From positions 310,001 through 374,000 of the forward strand of contig CAVWIZ010000004.1 of the NCBI GenBank assembly GCA_963755195.1: a stretch of DNA of 64,000 bases, in the 5' to 3' direction. The DNA comes from CAVQJU01 sp963755195 (GTDB lineage: Bacteria; Acidobacteriota; Vicinamibacteria; Vicinamibacterales; CAVVIG01). The notes below the pieces were generated by a model. That model had not been told where the DNA came from and searched no databases. It worked only from the letters and a program-made list of their open reading frames with translations. Shown here in pieces: positions 9,336 to 17,016 of this stretch. The stretch's first letter is position 1, and each line of letters begins with the position of its first letter. A program made the translations under genes and the position numbers.

Positions 9336-10074
9336 GGCGCACCCCAGCAAGCAGTCGTGGCACGTGTGGCGCGTAATAGGCGATGACCGCCAGTGCCGCC
9401 CATTGGATCGTGGACAACCCACCGATGCGGACGGCAGGCTTGATGAAATCAATCGCGAATCGAAACGTCAGATACCCAATCATGAACCACTTGAACCGAT
9501 CGCCAGCCACCAAAAACCGGGGGACGAGGACCACCAGCACCACAGCGAGTGCCGCAAGAAAGGCGATCTCGTAGAGCTGTGTCGGATGCCGAGCGACGCC
9601 GTCGCCGAAGTCCACGCCCCAAGGCAGTCCGGTCGCGACGCCGTAGGTACGATCCGCCAGCCCGGACAGGAAACACCCGATTCGGCCGACGGCGATTCCG
9701 AGCACGAGCGGCATGACAAGCAGATCGCCAGTCGCCACCGCGACGCCGAGCCGGCGTTTGATCCACTCGACCGCGATGAGCCCGCCGATCAGTCCACCGA
9801 CAATGGTCTTGCCTCCGGCCAGGTCGGCCGGTTCGGACCAGCGGCGCATGAGCTCGACCGGATTCTCGACGAGATACAGCAGACGGCTGCCGACAAGGCC
9901 ACCGAACGCGGCTGCCCCGATGACCCACCAGCGGATTCTCGTTTCGACAACGTCGCCTCTACGCCGGCGATCACGGGCGTACACATAGCCGGCGAGAGTG
10001 TACGCGAGCGTTTCGAAGACCCAGTGCGGATGAAGCGCGAGAGGTCCCAGTCGAATCAAAACCGGAAAAGTCAT
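9328..10074 (-). CDS. Lgt-like prolipoprotein diacylglyceryl transferase homologue
   Basis: The 248-residue integral membrane protein has about seven hydrophobic segments. Lgt-like features are the N-terminal LHPHWVFE, a central GGKTIVGGLIGG and a GRIGCFLSGLADRTYG block, corresponding to the family signature GRxGNFxNxExxG. The Asn after GRIG is Cys and the usual Glu is missing, so this is a divergent paralogue that may not modify lipoproteins in the standard way. It is translationally coupled to the radical SAM gene, which suggests joint work on a glycerolipid. Confidence 0.75.
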   Translation of the reverse strand: MTFPVLIRLGPLALHPHWVFETLAYTLAGYVYARDRRRRGDVVETRIRWWVIGAAAFGGLVGSRLLYLVENPVELMRRWSEPADLAGGKTIVGGLIGGLIAVEWIKRRLGVAVATGDLLVMPLVLGIAVGRIGCFLSGLADRTYGVATGLPWGVDFGDGVARHPTQLYEIAFLAALAVVLVVLVPRFLVAGDRFKWFMIGYLTFRFAIDFIKPAVRIGGLSTIQWAALAVIAYYAPHVPRLLAGVRRG

Positions 10075-10691
10075 CTTCGCGCCCTGGTCAGAAGATCTCC
10101 GCGGTTGCCCTGAGAAGGCGAGAAACAGCGTTCAAGGGCGACCGATTGTCCCCGGCCGTCATGGAGAAGGCGACTGCTCGCTTCGCGTGGGAGCCGCTCC
10201 AAACGTCCCGCCGGCCGCCGTGAAGCGCTCGTCTGCCGGCGACGACATCTCATGGGACGCGAGGCTACCACGCTTCGGTTTCCAGAAGACTGACGTTCGA
10301 TCTCAAGGGTCGAAGCGGGGGCCGACGAATGCGCCGGGCATAATGCCGCGCAGCCGTTTCAAACGCGTACGTCTTCACCTGCATGAAAAACCTCTCCGAG
10401 TGTCGCGTCTGTTGAAGGGGGGATCTGAGAAGGGACCTTAATGCTAACCCGGCCGAACGGCCCTAATGTTTCCTATTGTCGCACCGTGAACGGAGACGTG
10501 CAGCAGTTCTGTCTCGCTTCCGTTTGTCGTGAACGACGGAGGATCCGGGTGATTTGAAGTCCGGGGCCTCGGTGGCCATCCCAAACCGGCCATTGGAAGA
10601 GTCCTGCCGCCTGGATTCGTGCTCCGTGACTTTGCCAAAAATGTCACGGTGTGCTTGACGCAATAAAGCACTTCACGTAGTGTGAGCGTGC
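10075..10691. other. 617-bp spacer with no recognisable gene
   Basis: It separates the Lgt-like gene (minus) from the hydrolase gene (plus). ORFs here are short and lack family features or good ribosome sites. Near its right end is a possible promoter: TTGACG at 10655-10660, a 17-bp gap and TAGTGT at 10678-10683. That would place the RNA start within a few bases of the ATG at 10692, giving an almost leaderless message. Confidence 0.5.
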
Positions 10692-11917
10692 ATGAAGCTG
10701 CTCAAAGCCGTACTCAAGGTTGTCGGGATATTCCTCATTGTCCTTCTTCTTGGAGTTGCGGCATTGATCGGGATGGTTCGCTGGGAACACGGCGCCGAGA
10801 TGACGCTGCCCAAACCCACGGGCCGATTCGCTGTTGGCCAAACCGCCTTTGTCTGGACGAACGACGCGCTAACCGATGACCTCGCGCCGACGCCTGAGAC
10901 GAAGCGGACAGTGTTCGTCTGGATGTGGTACCCCGCCTCCACGGCGCAGCCCTCGGCGCTGGCGGACTACATGCCACCGGCGTGGCGCTCCGCGCAGGAA
11001 AAGAGATGGTACCATTGATGCGCGACTACCTCAGCCGCGACTTCGCTCTTATCCGCACGAACAGCCTGGCCGACCCCGCCGTTTCGACAGCGCAGCCGTC
11101 TTATCCTGTTGTCATCATGAGGTCCGCCGGATTGAACACGCTTGCCGAGGACCTTGCCAGTCACGGCTACTTCGTCGTCGGGTTTGATGCGCCTTACCGC
11201 AGTGGCCTGGTCGTGTTCCCGGATGGTCATGTCGTCAAACGCCAGTCGGCTGACAATCCCGAGACGATGAGTTATGAAGCGGGCAAGCAAGTCGCCAACA
11301 AACTGCTGCCGATGTGGACTACCGACGCGTCCTTCGTGGTCGATCAACTGGAGCGTCTCGACAAGTCAGACCCCTCAGGAAAGTTCACAGGAAGGCTCGA
11401 TATCGCAAAGCTCGGCATCTTCGGACATTCATTCGGTGGCGCGACCGCGCTGCAGTTCTGCCACGACGACACGCGATGCAAGGCCGGCATGGACATCGAT
11501 GGGATGCCGTTCGGAAACGCCATTCAGGAGGGCGCGTCGCAGCCATTTTTGTTCCTACTCAGCGATCACACGAGTGAACTGTCGACAACGGAAGGCCGCG
11601 AAGTGCTCGCGGATATTCACTCGGCTTACGACCATTTGAAGAGCAGCCGCCACCTAGTGATGATCCGGGGGGCCAACCATTTCACGTTCACCGATCAGAT
11701 GGTGACGAAGAGCAGCTATTTCGTCCGCGCGTTTCTGCTGGTCAGGGGTGGCCCCGGCGCGCTGCGCGGCCTTGCGATCACCAGAGCCTACGTCCACACA
11801 TTCTTTGACGTCTATCTGAAAGGCGCGCCGGTTGCCGACGTGGCGAAGCTGCGCCAGTCGTACGCTGAAGTCGTGCCTTTCGACACCTTCCCGCCGGACG
11901 CAACTGCGACGCGATAA
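10692..11917 (+). CDS. Alpha/beta hydrolase, PAF-acetylhydrolase/dienelactone hydrolase-like (frameshifted)
   Basis: An N-terminal membrane anchor (VVGIFLIVLLLGVAALIGMV) is followed by a segment typical of PAF-acetylhydrolase-like enzymes (VWMWYPAS) and a nucleophile elbow GHSFGG with the catalytic Ser. A late NHFTF supplies a likely His. One frameshift near 11000 divides the gene into 109 N-terminal codons and about 300 C-terminal codons; joined, the length is about 408 residues, normal for the family. It is probably a membrane-attached or periplasmic esterase of unknown substrate. Confidence 0.75.
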
Positions 11918-11933
11918 CGTACAGGTGAGTGGG

Positions 11934-12110
11934 TCAGTTTGCATCTGAGGCTTTGACTCCAGCCCATTCGAGAGCCTGCCGCCTGTCGGCGAATGCGCGC
12001 ATCTGAATGGCCTTGCCGTTGCGGAAGGTGTAGACATCCGCTAGACCTTTATGCGATTCCATCTGCGGGTCAAATGCTTTGACGGTTGCGGGAATAGTGT
12101 CGCGAGTTTA
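11934..12110 (-). pseudogene. SnoaL/NTF2-like protein, C-terminal remnant
   Basis: The frame ending at 11934 reads DVYTFRNGKAIQMRAFADR followed by a short tail, which is the normal end of a SnoaL-like (NTF2 fold) domain. The reading continues to about 12110, where a gene of this family should still have some 70 residues, but the sequence changes to the TrxR upstream region. It therefore looks truncated at the edge of the rearranged segment. Confidence 0.5.
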
Positions 12111-12163
12111 TCAAGGCATACCACGATGGGCGATGTACAGCTATGCTGACCGAAACAAACGCG

Positions 12164-13099
12164 ATGCCGAACAACAACTACGACGTCGTCATCGCCGGAG
12201 GGGGTATCGCCGGCCTCACCGCGGCCCTGATCTCGGCGCGCGCCGGGCGCGCGACGCGCGTTTTGACCGGACCGGCGCTCGGAGGGCATCTCCTGAGCAT
12301 CGAGCGGATCGACGGCTATCCCGGCTTCCCGGACGGAATACCCGGTTACGACCTGTGTCCGATGGTCCAGGAACAGGCAGCCGCCGCGGGCGCGGAGTTC
12401 AGCGCCGCGACGGTCACCCGTCTCGAAGCGGACGCGGGCCGCTGGCGCGTGACGGACGGCGAGGGTGATGTGCGGGCTCGAGCCGTTGTCATTGCAAGCG
12501 GCACGACGTCGAAGGTGCTCGGGATTCCGGGCGAGGCGAAACTTCGAGGCAAGGGCGTCAGCCACTGTGCAAGCTGCGACGGCCCGCTCATTCGCTCGCG
12601 CGTCGTCGCCGTCGTGGGTGGCGGCGATTCCGCGTTGCAGGAAGCGCTGACGCTGGCACAGCACGCGGCGCGGGTGATCGTGTTGCATCGCGGCACCACG
12701 TTTTCCGCGCAGGCCGCGTACAGCCAGCGCGTTCGTGAACATCCGAAGATCGAAGTCCGGTTCAATACGATCGTCGAGGAAGTCGTCGGCGACGGCGTGA
12801 TGACGGGCGTCCGCACGCGGACCGTGAGCGATGGGACGCTGGCCGATCTGGAGGTGGCGGGCCTGTTCGTGTATGTCGGACTCGCGCCCGCGACCGCGTG
12901 GCTGGACGGCCTGCTCGCACTCGATTCGTCGGGAGCGATTCCGACAGACGAAGCGATGCGCTGCCGGCAGCCAGGCCTGTTCGCGGCCGGCACGGCGCGA
13001 TCCGGATCGGCTGGGCGGGCTGCCGCTGCAGCCGGCGACGGGGCGACGGCTGCTGTCGCGGCGGATCTGTATTGTAGAAACGGCGCGTGGCCGGCATGA
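12164..13099 (+). CDS. Thioredoxin reductase-like FAD/NAD(P) flavoprotein
   Basis: The 311-residue protein has the low-Mr thioredoxin reductase fold: FAD-binding GGGIAGL (12-18), redox CASC (Cys135, Cys138) with DGP, NAD(P)-binding VVGGGDSALQEA, and a C-terminal FAD motif GLFAAGTARSG in place of the usual GLFAAGDVR. It ends in YCRNG plus four residues. Start ATG 12164 is preferred because the duplicate at 6938 begins there; ATG 12143 is in frame too. No strong ribosome site precedes either. It lies about 130 bp upstream of two UGSC-type selenoprotein genes and is a good candidate for their reductant. Confidence 0.85.
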   Translation: MPNNNYDVVIAGGGIAGLTAALISARAGRATRVLTGPALGGHLLSIERIDGYPGFPDGIPGYDLCPMVQEQAAAAGAEFSAATVTRLEADAGRWRVTDGEGDVRARAVVIASGTTSKVLGIPGEAKLRGKGVSHCASCDGPLIRSRVVAVVGGGDSALQEALTLAQHAARVIVLHRGTTFSAQAAYSQRVREHPKIEVRFNTIVEEVVGDGVMTGVRTRTVSDGTLADLEVAGLFVYVGLAPATAWLDGLLALDSSGAIPTDEAMRCRQPGLFAAGTARSGSAGRAAAAAGDGATAAVAADLYCRNGAWPA

Positions 13100-13121
13100 C
13101 ACATCAGGGTGCTGAAAAGGG

Positions 13122-13210
13122 GTCACCCTGAAGAAAACGTAGAACGCCAAACGTAGAACGCCAAACGTCAGTTGGTAAGAATTCTACGTTTTTCGTTGTG
13201 CGTTTTGCGT
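13122..13210. repeat. Intergenic inverted repeat, CGTAGAACGCCAAA words
   Basis: The left side has two tandem copies of CGTAGAACGCCAAA. After a short gap the right side has TTCTACGTTTTTCG and TGCGTTTTGCG, partly complementary. It fills the gap between the TrxR-like gene and the first UGSC gene, so it could affect the RNA linking them. Confidence 0.55.
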
Positions 13211-13230
13211 TTCCGAGAAAGGGAATGTCG

Positions 13231-14857
13231 ATGTCCCAGCAGGTGACGGTCCACGATCCCCGCGGCTATCCACCGAAGGTTGTCGGCAAGCGACTGGCGC
13301 CGCGGCTGCCGACGCTCGACGGGAAGACGATCTATCTGGTCGATTGCCTGTTCGACAATTCAGACGTGTTCGTGGATCAGTTGAAGCAGTGGTTCGTCGA
13401 GCACCTGCCGGCGGCACGTGTCCGCACGATCAGGCCCAGGGAAACCTGGGCCGACGATCGAGAGATGCGCGCGAGCATCGCGGCCGACGGCGACGCCGCC
13501 ATCCTCGGCGTCGGCCTTTGAAGCACGTGCAGCCCGACGGTCGTCGGGTTGGCCGCGGCGCTCGAGCAGGACGGCATTCCCTCCGTCGCCGTGCACACGC
13601 ACGTCTTCGCGCGGCTGTGCAAGGCCACGGCGCTCTCGATGGGCATGCCGCGCTTGCGCCAGGCGTACGTGCCGCAGCCGGTGGTCGATCGGTCGGCCGC
13701 CGACTTGCGCGCGTACATCGACGGCACCGATCCCGTCTCGAAGCGGCCGTTCATGCAGGAGGTGCTCGACGGTCTCACGGTCCCGCTCGACGAAGCCGAC
13801 CTGCAGGGCCTGTCCTTCGAGCGGACGACGCCGCGGTTGCTCGAGCCCGACACCGAGGATCACCTGCAGCGTCTGTTCGAGGAGAACCGCTGGACCGATT
13901 TCCTGCCGGTGATATTGCCGACAGAGGCCCGCGTCGCGGCCATGGTGAAGGGGACGAGCCGTCCACCGGACCAGGTGGTGGGACGCCTGCGGCCGACAGC
14001 CTTCCGCGAATTCTGGGAATTCACCGTGGAGAAGGTGGCGGTGAACGCCGTCATGGCGGGGGCGCGGCCCGAGGATTTCCCAGTCGTGCTCGCGCTCGCG
14101 GCCAGCGGCATCACGGCGCGGTCGAGCAGCACGACGTCCTTTGCGACGATTGCCGTGATCAACGGCCCGATACGCAACGAACTCAAGATGAACTCTGGGA
14201 TAGGCGCGATGGGCCCGTACAACCACGCCAACGCGACGATCGGGCGGGCCTACGGCTTGCTGTCGCAGAATCTGCAGGGCGGGTCGGTCCCCGGCGACAC
14301 GTACATGGGGTCGCACGGCAACTGGTACGCGTACACCGCGGCCCTGCCCGAGGCCGAAGAACGGAGCCCGTGGCGGCCGCTGCACGTGCAGCAGGGATTC
14401 AAGCCGAGCGACAGCGTCGCGTCGGTTTTCTTTGGCGGCTGGTACACGCATGCGGGCTACGGTCCGCGGGCCACATGGCAGGAGAAGATGCGGCATGCCC
14501 TTGCGGCGGTCGAGCAGTACAGCCCGCCGCTGCTGGTGATCGATCCGGTGTGCTGCGCGCGGCTTCGTCGATCTGGGCTTCGACACGAAAGAGAAGCTCA
14601 TCGACTGGTGCGCCGAGAACGCCCGCCTGACCGCCCGCGAGTACTGGGACAATCAATCGATTCAGCTGCTGCGTCCCAAGGCCGTCGCCGGCATCGAGCC
14701 GCACGCGTCGCGACTCAAGGCCGCGCCCGACGAGCTCATCCGGATTTTCGAGCCAGCGGACATCCACATCGTCGTGGCGGGGGGCGAGACGCAGGGCGCC
14801 TGGAAGATGATCAGCGGCTCACTGCGGGCGACGGTGTCCATCGACGCGTGGCGGTGA
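13231..14857 (+). CDS. UGSC-family selenoprotein, copy 1 (in-frame TGA = Sec; one frameshift)
   Basis: The UGSC family is named after its selenocysteine motif. Here codon 97 (13519-13521) is TGA, giving GVGL-U-STC-SPTVV, and coding continues in the same frame. The N-terminal domain has GKTIYLVDCLFDNSDVF, and the C-terminal domain has VINGPIRNE, NSGIGAMGP and ANATIGRA, as in the family. A SECIS-like hairpin follows the TGA. One extra base at about 14552, compared with copy 2, shifts the last 100 codons. ATG 13231 is chosen: AAGGGA lies seven bases upstream and the same start is kept in copy 2. Expected role is a Sec/Cys redox enzyme in the cytoplasm; the substrate is unknown. Confidence 0.85.
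13530..13551 (+). promoter_or_regulatory. Bacterial SECIS-like hairpin, copy 1
   Basis: A 9-bp stem closed by a GGTC loop lies inside the coding region. Its loop occupies positions 21-24 counted from the U of the UGA. In the E. coli fdhF SECIS the loop GGUC is at 22-25, where SelB contacts G23 and U24. No bulged U is present in the stem. The sequence is identical to that in copy 2. Confidence 0.7.
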
Positions 14858-14865
14858 CCTCGGTC

Positions 14866-14904
14866 GCGCACCTGTATTGCAGAAACGGCGTGCGCCCGGC
14901 ATGA
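14866..14904 (+). pseudogene. 39-bp remnant of a TrxR C-terminus
   Basis: This short stretch matches the last 37-39 bp of the TrxR-like gene (13061-13099) at roughly 80%, including the stop. Both read YCRNG, then differ, then end PA-stop. It sits where a second TrxR gene would be expected, directly before UGSC copy 2. It is best explained as what remains after duplication of a TrxR-UGSC unit and loss of the second TrxR. Confidence 0.65.
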
Positions 14905-14924
14905 TCGGCGAGAAGGGAGTGTCG

Positions 14925-16553
14925 ATGTCTCAGCAGGTGACGGTCCACGATCCACGCGGCTATCCACCGAAGGTTGTCGGCAAGCGACTGGCGCCGCGGC
15001 TGCCGACGCTCGACGGGAAGACGATCTACCTGGTCGATTGCCTGTTCGACAATTCAGATGTGTTCATGGATCAGTTGAAGCACTGGTTCGTCGAGCGCCT
15101 GCCGGCGGTGAGCATCCGCACGATCCGCCCCAAGGAGACCTGGTCTGACGACCAGGAGATGCGCGCGAGCATCGCGGCCGACGGCGCCGCCGCCATCCTC
15201 GGCGTCGGCCTTTGAAGCACGTGCAGCCCGACGGTCGTCGGGTTGGCCGCGGCGCTCGAGCAGGACGGCATTCCCTCCGTCGCCGTGCACACGCACGTCT
15301 TCGCGCGGCTCTGCAAGGCCACCGCGCTCTCCATGGGCATGCCGCGCCTGCGTCAGGCATACGTGCCGCAGCCGGTGGTCGATCGCTCGGCCGCCGACCT
15401 GCGCGCGTACATCGACGGCACCGATCCTGTCTCGAAGCGGCCGTTCATGCAGGAGGTGCTCGACGGTCTCACGGTCCCGCTCGACGAAGCCGATCTGCAG
15501 GGCCTGTCCTTCGAGCGGACGACGCCGCGGTTGCTCGAGCCCGACACCGAGGATCACCTGCAGCGTCTGTTCGAGGAGAACTACTGGACCGATTTCCTGC
15601 CGGTGACGCTGCCGACGGAGGCGCGCGTGGAGGCCATGCTGAAGGGGACGAGCCATCCGCCGGACAAGGTGGTGGGACGACTTCGTCCGACGGCCTTCCG
15701 GGAATTCTGGGAATTCACCGTGGAGAAGGTGGCGGTGAACGCCGTCATGGCCGGGGCGCGGCCCGAGGACTTTCCAGTGGTGCTCGCGCTCGCGGCGAGC
15801 GGCATCAGCTCGCGGTCGAGCAGCACCAACTCCTTCGCGACAATCAGTGTGATCAACGGCCCGATTCGCAACGAGATTGGGATGAACTCTGGGATAGGCG
15901 CGATGGGCCCGTACAACCACGCCAACGCGACCATCGGGCGGGCGTACGGCCTGCTGTCGCAGAATCTGCAGGGCGGGTCAGTCCCCGGCGACACGTACAT
16001 GGGGTCGCTCGGCAACTGGTACGCGTACACCGCGGCCCTGCCCGAGGCCGAAGAGCGCAGCCCGTGGCAGCCGCTGCACGTGCAGAAGGGCTTCAAGCCG
16101 ACCGACAGTATCGCGAGCATCTTTTTCGGCGGCTGGTACACGCATGCGGGCTACGGTCCGCGGGCCACATGGCAGGAGAAGATGCGGCACGCCCTTGCGG
16201 CGGTCGAGCAGTACAGCCCGCCGCTGCTGGTGATCGATCCGGTGTCTGCGCGCGGCTTCGTCGATCTGGGCTTCGACACGAAGGAGAAGCTGATCGCCTG
16301 GTGCGCGGAGAACGCGCTCATGACCGCCCGCGAGTACTGGGACAATCAATGGATTCAGTATCTGATGCGTCCCAAGGCCGTCGCCGGCGTCGAGCCGTAC
16401 GCGTCGCGACTCAAAGCCGCGCCCGACGAGCTCATCAGGATATTCGAGCCGGCCGACATCAATATCGTCGTGGCAGGGGGCGAGACGCAGGGCGCCTGGA
16501 AGATGATCAGCGGCTCACTGCGGGCGACCGTATCAATCGACGCGTGGCGGTGA
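14925..16553 (+). CDS. UGSC-family selenoprotein, copy 2 (intact, in-frame TGA = Sec)
   Basis: The product has 542 residues when TGA at 15213-15215 is read as selenocysteine 97, in GVGL-U-STC. Cys100 would form a Sec-Cys pair. The N-terminal half contains KTIYLVDCLFDNSDVF and IPSVAVHTHVFARL. The C-terminal half contains FTVEKVAVNAVMAG, VINGPIRNE (from about 309) and NATIGRA, and ends without frameshift. It is about 93% identical to copy 1. GAAGGGAG about seven bases before ATG 14925 is the ribosome site. No tRNA-Sec, selA or selB lies in this window, so the decoding genes must be elsewhere. Confidence 0.88.
15224..15245 (+). promoter_or_regulatory. Bacterial SECIS-like hairpin, copy 2
   Basis: Stem 15224-15232 pairs with 15237-15245 (nine pairs including one G-U), closed by GGTC at 15233-15236. 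The central six pairs are CCCGAC/GTCGGG. The distance from the UGA (loop at 21-24) agrees with SelB-dependent SECIS elements. It lies entirely in codons that are also conserved as protein. Confidence 0.72.
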
Positions 16554-16664
16554 TCCTAGAGCTGTTTTCAATTTGGCGTAGCGGCTGTCCTCGGCGTGCG
16601 TGCCTGGCGATCACGGTCGACAGCCAGGAAAAACCGCGCCGCAGCGATATCGATCTTTGTTAGG

Positions 16665-16692
16665 CACGCGCGGCCAGGATTGGCCGCGCGTG
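16665..16692. terminator. Perfect 12-bp GC-rich hairpin
   Basis: CACGCGCGGCCA at 16665-16676 pairs perfectly with TGGCCGCGCGTG at 16681-16692 around a GGAT loop. It is about 110 bp after the UGSC copy 2 stop. No T-run follows on the plus strand, so it may stop transcription inefficiently or protect the RNA end. Confidence 0.45.
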
Positions 16693-16813
16693 GAAGTGGC
16701 TGCGGCGCCGTTTTTCGGGGCGATCACGGGCCGGGCTGCGACCTATCGATCGCCCGGCACACACGCCGAGGGCAGCCGCATGGGGACAGCTCGATCTGCC
16801 GGACACCGCCCGC

Positions 16814-16936
16814 GATCCGCCGCCTCAGTTCGGCAAACGATAGAACTCGGCGAGACAGCGAGGCACCAAAACGCGTCGCCGGCCACCGCGTTTTGCCGCG
16901 CCGACGTTCGTGTTTGCCGAATTGAGGCGGCGGATC
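16814..16936. repeat. Nested long inverted repeat (about 123 nt)
   Basis: Arms 16814-16838 and 16912-16936 pair in 24 of 25 positions. Inside, AACTCGGCG pairs with CGCCGACGTT with one bulge, and CAAAACGCG (16867-16875) pairs with CGCGTTTTG (16887-16895). The whole can fold into one long stem. It may be a REP/MITE-like element or a structured RNA. Confidence 0.65.
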
Positions 16937-17016
16937 GGGGGCGCCCTTTAAGCAACTACACAGTTGTGGAAGATGCTTCCAGGTCGATGCTCGGACCGCC
17001 GCCATGTCGCTGATGT

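Larger units (their letters stand above)
16554..17016. other. 463-bp non-coding stretch with two strong palindromes
   Basis: There is no supportable gene. It holds a perfect 12-bp hairpin at 16665-16692 and a large nested hairpin at 16814-16936, listed separately. It lies between the end of UGSC copy 2 (plus) and the end of the PQQ dehydrogenase gene (minus), so it is a convergent-terminator region. Confidence 0.6.

Noticed and set aside
10187..10441. Plus-strand ORF of 84 codons in the 617-bp spacer
   Set aside because: No ribosome site, no family features and irregular composition.
14901..14924. ATG at 14901 as start of UGSC copy 2
   Set aside because: It is in frame but lies inside the TrxR remnant. 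The ribosome site and the conservation with copy 1 both point to ATG 14925.
13519..15215. The two TGA codons as ordinary stops or sequencing errors
   Set aside because: Both copies have the same TGA, the frame is kept on both sides, the position is the selenocysteine of the family, and a SECIS-like hairpin follows. Errors in this window are almost all insertions or deletions, not substitutions.
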